From positions 26,614,556 through 26,678,555 of the forward strand of contig NC_067205.1 of the NCBI RefSeq assembly GCF_026262505.1: a stretch of 64,000 nt of DNA, given 5' to 3'. Of the stretch, positions 58,043-64,000 are shown in pieces; within the stretch, counting starts at the first letter, position 1; each line of letters begins with the position of its first letter. Made by a program: the position numbers and the translations under genes. The notes below the pieces were generated by a model, which ran no database searches, was not told where the DNA came from, and saw only the letters and a program-made list of their open reading frames with translations. Source of the stretch: Trichomonas vaginalis G3. Its lineage: Eukaryota; Parabasalia; Trichomonadida; Trichomonadidae.

Positions 58043-58929
58043 TGATTTAAAATTATTCTAAATCTCAAGCAATTTAATACTCAGCTTATACTGGAGAATC
58101 ATTTCCACAATCACTTACTTTAAAAAATGTGACTTACACAAATTTTGATTATGAATTTAGTCGAAAACATACTTACATCAATGACATATGTCGTCACCAT
58201 GGGGAAGAAATATCCTCCTTATACTTTCTTTACTTTTTATGAATAAAAATTTATTTATATTTTTGATTTCATTTTTCAACCTTTTTTTCATAACAATATA
58301 TTTATCTTTTATATGTAGTTTAAGATTATGATGCTCGCATTCTATTTACACTTCTTCTTAATGAAATTTATTTGAAAAATAGATATCTTACTATATTATT
58401 GGATTTTCTGATATATAAATACAACTTATAGAATGAGTTTTGTAAGATTCCAAACAATAATAGATCTATCACATATATCTCATAATTATGATTTTATATA
58501 AGAAATACATCTATGAACAAACTTAATAAATACCTCATCCTAGATGAGTTCTGATCTGAGGATATATTCATTCCTTGTAAAAACCAATATTTGGGAATCT
58601 CACCCTCTATCGTCGTGATTTTGACGATTATTTTCATTTTTCGTCGAAAGACGATTATTTTTTTCATTATTCATAACTGCCCGTTATTTCATTGATCATT
58701 TAGAAAGTGTTAATATATCATATAATAGTTTCATTTATCCTCAAGTAGTGTAAAGACTCTACTGTAAAAAGTTTATTTCAAATTTCAATTCTAAGTATTC
58801 AAAGAATTTATTTGATGATAATTTATGTAAATTTTAATTGTACTACAGCAATAAACACTATCCTTCAACGTGCACAAATGTGACAAGTGGGTCATTGTAA
58901 TTATGTTAACCCCAGAGAATATGTCTTAA
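58043..58929. other. AT-rich region between Polinton B and the kinase
   Basis: No gene. Contains copy 2 of the ~78-bp dispersed repeat. No kinase N-lobe coding sequence was found here in any frame. Confidence 0.5.
58605..58682 (-). repeat. Dispersed ~78-bp repeat, copy 2
   Basis: Inverse of 25738-25814, differing at only a few positions. It begins CTCTATCGTCGTGATTTTGA. Confidence 0.6.
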
Positions 58930-59775
58930 AATATTACCATCATTTACTTTAGATATCCTGGCGCAGAATTAGACTGCTTGATGAGGATTGACGATCCTAG
59001 GATAGTCAGATTATATCAGATATACCGTTACAATGACTTCATTTACATGGTTATGGAATATTGCCCAACAGATCTCTACAAAGTCTTCTCTGCTGGTGGA
59101 AAACTATATGAAGAAGACATTTACAGATATGCGCATGATGCAGTTTTAGCTATCAAATCAGTTCATGATAAAAACATCGCTCACTGCGATATCAAACCAG
59201 CGAACTTCTTTATCGATACGTACGGAAGAGTAAAAATTGGTGATTTTGGACTTGCTTCTTTTAATGGATCTTCTTGTTCATGCAAAATGGCTAAAGGAAC
59301 AAAATTATTTATGGCTCCAGAAGTATATTGCAAGAAATACACTCCAATGAAGTCTGATATCTGGTCATTAGGAGTAACACTTTACTTCTTAGCTACACAA
59401 ACTTATCCATTTAATGCTCCAGATATCGAAAAATTAAAGCAATGCATAAGCATTGGACTTTTCGCTACTGATAAAGTTCAGAATAAGAACTTGCTTGCCG
59501 TTATTTCTAAATGCCTTGACAGAGATCCAGAAAAAAGACCTACCGCAGACGAAATTCTCCAAATGCCATATTTCAAGGAAAATGGTAAATCGTCTGGCGG
59601 TTGTTGTTCACTTTTCTACAAATGCGCACGGTTCTCTAAAAACATTGTTAAACCATGTATCAAATCTCAACGTTCGTTCGGATCTCTTCAATTCAGATGC
59701 TTGAATAACTCTAGAATTAAACTTTCTACCTCAATGGATCATCTTGATGATTCCCATTTAATCCCTGTTTGTTAG
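58930..59775 (+). pseudogene. Ser/Thr protein kinase gene lacking its N-lobe
   Basis: The open frame starts at 58930; the first ATG is 58981. What remains begins at the end of helix C (ELDCLMRIDDPRIVRLYQ), then the hinge MEYCPTDLYKVF, catalytic loop HCDIKPANF (HCD in place of the usual HRD), DFG (KIGDFGLASF), the APE motif, DIWSLGVTLYFLATQTYPF and the RPTADEIL end of the C-lobe. A Cys/Ser-rich tail follows. The glycine loop and the VAIK lysine are absent and no upstream frame supplies them, so the product could not bind ATP normally. It is a 5'-truncated host gene, or a pseudokinase if an unseen upstream exon is absent. Codon use is host-like. Confidence 0.7.
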
Positions 59776-60306
59776 TAAATTTTATTTTATTGTTTAATTT
59801 CCATTATTATTCTTTTTAATTATCAATACCTGTAATAAATCAGGTATCACATCTCATGAATAATGATATTTTCAAGATTTCAAACAAAATCTTGAAAAAT
59901 CTTATCAATTGATTATTGATTTATCCTATTTTGAATGACAGTTAATTTTTTGGCATATTTTATCAAAATTGCATATACATTGTTCTATTTTTATTGAAGA
60001 TATGTTTAAAATTATTGTTAGTGATTTATTGTGAGTAATAGAAAGTTTTGAATAGACCCATATGACATAATATAGCTATGAGGATCAAACCTTAAATGCT
60101 ATTCTAAGAGATTTTCAATTTTTCACATTTAAATCAATATATTCAGCAATAATTTATGGATAAACGAATGGATAATGATTAATTCCGGATTAAAATCCAT
60201 ATGATACTTCATAATTCCACATCAATGAAAACATTTACTCTTCAAATTAAAAAGATAAAAACATTTGAACGCAATAATAACTGTTTAGAAAATAATATAA
60301 ATCAAT
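59776..60306. other. AT-rich intergenic region between convergent genes
   Basis: No gene seen. TCAATACCTGTAATAAATCA near 59822 includes a small ACCTG...CAGGT stem just after the kinase stop that could aid 3' end formation. Confidence 0.45.
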
Positions 60307-61248
60307 TTACCATCCATCACCATTTCCATCGCGCTTCCAAGTCTTCCTTGGATCAACATAGCGATAGAATCTTTCACGATTGCGAAGCCTTTGGATTTGG
60401 TCTTTTGTTAACTCAAAGTCCAAATGATTATTCTTGTAAATTCTCTCTGGAGTAACACTCTTTGCAAGTAAAGAAGCTCCAGGTTCAATAGTAAGAAGGA
60501 ACTTTAATTCAACCTCACCAACTGATTTACCTGTCTCAGCAGCAATCTTATTTAATTCTTCATCTTTAAGGACAACTGGCTCATCAGGTTTAGCCCAGTC
60601 TGGTGTACCAAGAGTAGAATAACCTGTAACGATAATTCCTTCTTTATGCATGTATTCTCTGAGTGGACCTTGTTGCATGTATAAGTTGAATTCAACTTGG
60701 TTTGTGTAGGGTGTTGTTTTTGCGTCGGAATATTTCAATCTTTCGAGCTGATTGATTGTCCAGTTTGAAACGCCAATTCTCTTTACTAAACCTTTCTCTA
60801 CAAGCTTCTCCATTGCTTTCCATGTATCAATTAAGGAGACTCCGTCATCAAAAATTGTATTTCCTTTTTCATCTAAAGGATTAAGGCTACCGCCAATTCC
60901 AGTGTTCTGGAATGCAAACGGATAATGCATTAAGTAGAGATCAAGGTAATCAAGACGTAAATCTTTAAGTGTTTTTCTGCATGCTTCTTCAACAATCTCA
61001 AGGCGATGATGTGTGTTCCATAATTTGGATGTAATCCAAATGTTTTCGCGTTTTATGCCGCTGTCCCAGCATTGCTGAAGTGCTTGTCCAACAATATCCT
61101 CATTTTCATAACACAAGGCGCAATCTATATGAACATAGCCAGCTTCTTTGATGGCATAAGTAATAGCATTAACAAGATCTTCAGATCTTGGAGATTTCCA
61201 TGTTCCAAGGCCAATAGTTGGAATTCGATTCATCGTATCGGATGTCAA
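60307..61248 (-). CDS. Aldo/keto reductase (313 aa)
   Basis: Cytosolic NAD(P)H-dependent carbonyl reductase with the (beta/alpha)8 barrel. The catalytic tetrad is visible: Asp in GYVHIDCALCYENE (~42), Tyr in the same stretch (~47), Lys in WITSKLWNTHH (~74) and His in LYLMHYPFAF (~108). Also present are the family signature LDLYLMHYP, GVSNWTINQLERL (~160) and a C-terminal cofactor-binding segment (LLAKSVTPERIYKN) near the usual IPKS position. The length is normal. ATG at 61248 gives MTSDTMNRIP; the second Met (61233) is closer to the usual AKR start and may be used. Substrate not predictable. Codon bias is strong, suggesting good expression. Confidence 0.9.
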   Translation of the reverse strand: MTSDTMNRIPTIGLGTWKSPRSEDLVNAITYAIKEAGYVHIDCALCYENEDIVGQALQQCWDSGIKRENIWITSKLWNTHHRLEIVEEACRKTLKDLRLDYLDLYLMHYPFAFQNTGIGGSLNPLDEKGNTIFDDGVSLIDTWKAMEKLVEKGLVKRIGVSNWTINQLERLKYSDAKTTPYTNQVEFNLYMQQGPLREYMHKEGIIVTGYSTLGTPDWAKPDEPVVLKDEELNKIAAETGKSVGEVELKFLLTIEPGASLLAKSVTPERIYKNNHLDFELTKDQIQRLRNRERFYRYVDPRKTWKRDGNGDGW

Positions 61249-62390
61249 TTTTATATAAATTTTACCTCACTTCATTTTTAAAAATTCACCACCCTCGAGA
61301 TGATGATAATGTTCAAAATTACATTAGAGATCTCTTCACAGAAACAATCATAATTGCATAACAGAAAGGGGGATTTCACAGACAACAAAAATATCGACCA
61401 AATTTCGATCATTTTGTTCAGAATATGAAGCATATTAATAGTGCGTATGGGCAAAAATACAACTTTTACGATCTAAAAAAAGGGTTTTCTCCTTTTGTTT
61501 GGATCTCTACATTCAAAAAAAAATTCCACTAAAAATAAACTTAAATAACCTAAAAGTGGAACTTTGCAAAAGATACTATTTAATGACAACCGATCAATTG
61601 GACTAGTAAACTTTCTTTTTTATTATATAATATTATAATTGTATTGAAAAATGATATCCCATATTGAATTTCGTTAAATATTAGTAAGAAGAATGAAATT
61701 TTACCAAATCCAGCAATATTCGAATTTCATTTCAAATCCAATTTTAACTCTTTAATCCAAACTCTTCCTGAAAAATAAACCATGCACACAACAAACCTTA
61801 GAAATATTAAGCATATTGCAATGCTTTTCAAATATTTTTAAATATATTTGAAGGATTTGATTTAAAATTTATTTAAAAAAGTTATTTTCTTTTTGTTTAA
61901 CACATATTAAGCCCAAGCTAAACTGAATGTGAATTTTACAACACAAAACTTGAATACATCTATACATTAAAAGTCAATGCGATAATTTATTGACCTCAGA
62001 AAAATATTCAAAAATTTCCTTTGAATTTTTTTTCCTCCAAAAATACTACGCATACGCTTTATAAATAAAAATCATATCTTAATTTTTTTTTCCACATATG
62101 CCGATTATGATTTGAGGACAACTCCTCGAAGGTGGCAAAAATGCCGTCCTTCTGAAAGAACTAATCTATAAATAAGCTTAGTACTAATACCACATTGAAA
62201 TAAACTCAGACACAATGAAATTAAATAGCAAGGAGACATACTTATCAATTTTTTGTGTAAATAAAAGAAAATGAAAATTCAATAAAAAATACCTTTTTCT
62301 TGTTGTACAATATATGTTGGTAAATATTTTATTTATGAAAATATTCTGCCAATTCGACGGTTTGAAAATTTTACTTTTATCAGTATTTGC
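61249..62390. other. AT-rich intergenic region
   Basis: No convincing gene. TCCTCGAAGGTGGCAAAAAT near 62123 is slightly more GC-rich, but no structure was seen. Confidence 0.45.
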
Positions 62391-62400
62391 TTCATTCTTA
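62391..62400 (+). promoter_or_regulatory. Trichomonad Inr (TTCATTCTTA)
   Basis: TCATTCTTA lies three bases before the ATG at 62404 and matches the TCAYT initiator core. Confidence 0.5.
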
Positions 62401-62403
62401 ATA

Positions 62404-62649
62404 ATGGGTAAACAGCGGCCAATCTTTCCGCGGATCATACATAGCATTGATCGCAAGCACTTTGAAGTATATTCATGCGAGGGAAGAGGTATTATCACAT
62501 TATTATTTTCCGCCAATTCAGAACAAGAATTGAATGAAAAACTCAAATTAAAAAGGAAAGAATACGAGGAAAAGAACCATTTAATACAGACAAATGGAAA
62601 AAATAAAAATTTTCGAAATCCCGAAACCTACTCTGTTGTCTACAAGTAA
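62404..62649 (+). CDS. Small basic hypothetical protein (81 aa)
   Basis: Start chosen at 62404 because an Inr-like TCATTCTTA lies directly before it; the open frame extends further upstream but has poor composition there. The product (MGKQRPIFPRIIHSIDRKHF, then a Lys/Glu helix LNEKLKLKRKEYEEKNHLI) is basic and helical. A second overlapping frame (62594-62785, MEKIKIFEIPKPTLLSTSNT, acidic) follows in another register; the two could be parts of one gene joined by an intron or separated by a frameshift, but I found no trichomonad splice signals. Unrecognised. Confidence 0.4.
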   Translation: MGKQRPIFPRIIHSIDRKHFEVYSCEGRGIITLLFSANSEQELNEKLKLKRKEYEEKNHLIQTNGKNKNFRNPETYSVVYK

Positions 62650-62785
62650 TACTGTTGAAAATACAGCTTTATGCGAAATTTCGTATCAAGAGAATTTAGA
62701 CTCTTTAGGATTTAGCGGAGATGAATGTTCTTTATCTGATGAAAATTTTGATGCTGGCATTATAAATATTGAAGATATATATTAA
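62594..62785 (+). CDS. Small acidic hypothetical frame (63 aa)
   Basis: Overlaps the end of the 62404 gene. Composition is protein-like and acidic (LGFSGDECSLSDENFDAGII). Could be the 3' part of the same gene. Unrecognised. Confidence 0.3.
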   Translation: MEKIKIFEIPKPTLLSTSNTVENTALCEISYQENLDSLGFSGDECSLSDENFDAGIINIEDIY

Positions 62786-64000
62786 TTACTTTTAACAATT
62801 AAAAATCATATTAAAGCTATTAAAATACACTGTAGTAGTTCAAATTTTTTTCTTTTCAATTTTTTTTCTATTAGTATTCAAATTTTGAATAAAATTCTGT
62901 CCTCTTCAATTTATATTTAGTCGGACCAAAAAATGAAAGATTTTTGATTTATTATTTCAAACCATTTAATAAAAAATTTTGAAATCATATTATTATAATT
63001 TCATTCTAATTTCTTAATTTCAAATAAACCGACACTTTTAACCTTAAATTCCATTTTTAAGAATAATTTGAAACAAATGATTCTGATTATATGAAGAAAA
63101 GTGCATGCGTTCACTTTTTTAAAATTTCTACTAATCTTGATATTAATTAAATTATTCTGAAATGCGCGTGATAATTATAAAACAGCAACACTACTCATAT
63201 CTTTGTTGTTAATATCCAGACTTTTTACAGGTGTGAACCACTGTGAAATTGCTTGATGAAAATCTCTTAAAAAAGATATGGTATTTCACAAATTATAATA
63301 GAGGAATTATTTTCCAATTTAATATTTATTATTTACATAACTCCCTAGAAATTGGTATTGATTTTGAATTCTTAACTTTTATAATGAAAAAATATAAATA
63401 ATTATGTGATTTAATAAGGTAAAAGCATTAAAACAGCATGAATCCCATAAACTGGCAATCGTATTGAGTTTTAATCAGGCAAGTCAAAAGTCCGACCAAT
63501 TAATCACTATCGTTCTCAATTCATTTTTTGTGATTGATGAGGTTTAAATTTATAAAGGCCTCAGTTGAGAGGTTTTTCATGTTATGTTAGGACACGAGGT
63601 GGCAAATATGAGTTTTATCTTTTAGAAATTGATAGTTTCTGATAATGACAATAAGGAATTTTTGAAGGCTGACGTAACGCATTGGAGTTATAACATTATA
63701 TAAAAATCCTGTCACATTTAAACCATTGAGATCATGCAGTTAAATATACTCTATCTATTCTGTGTTCCAATATTTACCCAATTTTCTGAGAGCATTTTTT
63801 CATCCATTTAATTGCAATTATTGTTTATATCATATATAGGAGGTAGAAATGAATCATATAATGACTGAATCACGATCAAAACTATGATCCAAATTAAGGA
63901 ACTTTGATTCAATTGAATTGCATCCTTTGAAATAAACACAAAAATTCTTATAGTTTATTTGTGAAGAAATACTGTTATATCATATCACTGTTGGACTTCT
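62786..64000. other. AT-rich region to the window end
   Basis: No gene, RNA or array seen on either strand. Confidence 0.5.

Overview
The window comes from an AT-rich trichomonad nucleus, most like Trichomonas vaginalis. The evidence is a bacterial-type glucokinase, a DUF3447/ankyrin-repeat gene of the kind trichomonads amplified, TCA-type initiator (Inr) motifs just upstream of start codons, short intronless genes, and two Maverick/Polinton elements. All calls come from reading the sequence; no search was run.

Layout. 1-10314: the right-hand part of Polinton A, cut by the window start. It carries an integrase fragment, a 994-residue phage-type fibre gene, structural and packaging-ATPase remnants, a roughly 1 kb nested insert, and a long terminal repeat. 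10315-20763: host genes, namely glucokinase (10976-12109), an unrecognised 232-residue protein (13427-14125), a small Gln/Pro-rich protein, an ankyrin-repeat protein and an NT-C2-like protein. 20836-21488: an inverted stray copy of the Polinton A terminal repeat. 21675-22786: a non-autonomous hAT-like element with an 8-bp target duplication. 22893-24991: a discoidin-like gene fragment and a secreted-protein gene with an internal TGA. 27226-33748: a 6.5 kb element with a 9-bp target duplication, built almost wholly of hairpins and with no protein gene. 34014-58036: a complete Polinton B (24.0 kb) with inverted terminal repeats of about 380 bp and the 6-bp target duplication TATATT. 58945-64000: a kinase gene lacking its N-lobe, an aldo/keto reductase, a small gene and AT-rich DNA.

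Polinton B has a replication side on the left and a virion side on the right. The left has a TIR-borne protein, protein-primed DNA polymerase B, integrase, and a primase-SF3 helicase plus HNH gene flanked by inverted 121-bp arrays. The right has a KilA-N protein, phage-like fibre tip and shaft, jelly-roll-type proteins, packaging ATPase, major capsid region and small basic peptides. No maturation protease was recognised. Its near-identical termini point to recent insertion, although several genes look broken. Polinton A is older and more damaged.

The best candidates for something undescribed are: (1) the hairpin-only 6.5 kb MULE-like element; (2) the 250-bp four-hairpin satellite inside the fibre locus of Polinton B; (3) short palindromic inserts that lie in frame within Polinton proteins, including an exact 46-bp copy shared by polymerase and helicase; (4) the inverted iteron-like arrays around the primase-helicase cassette.
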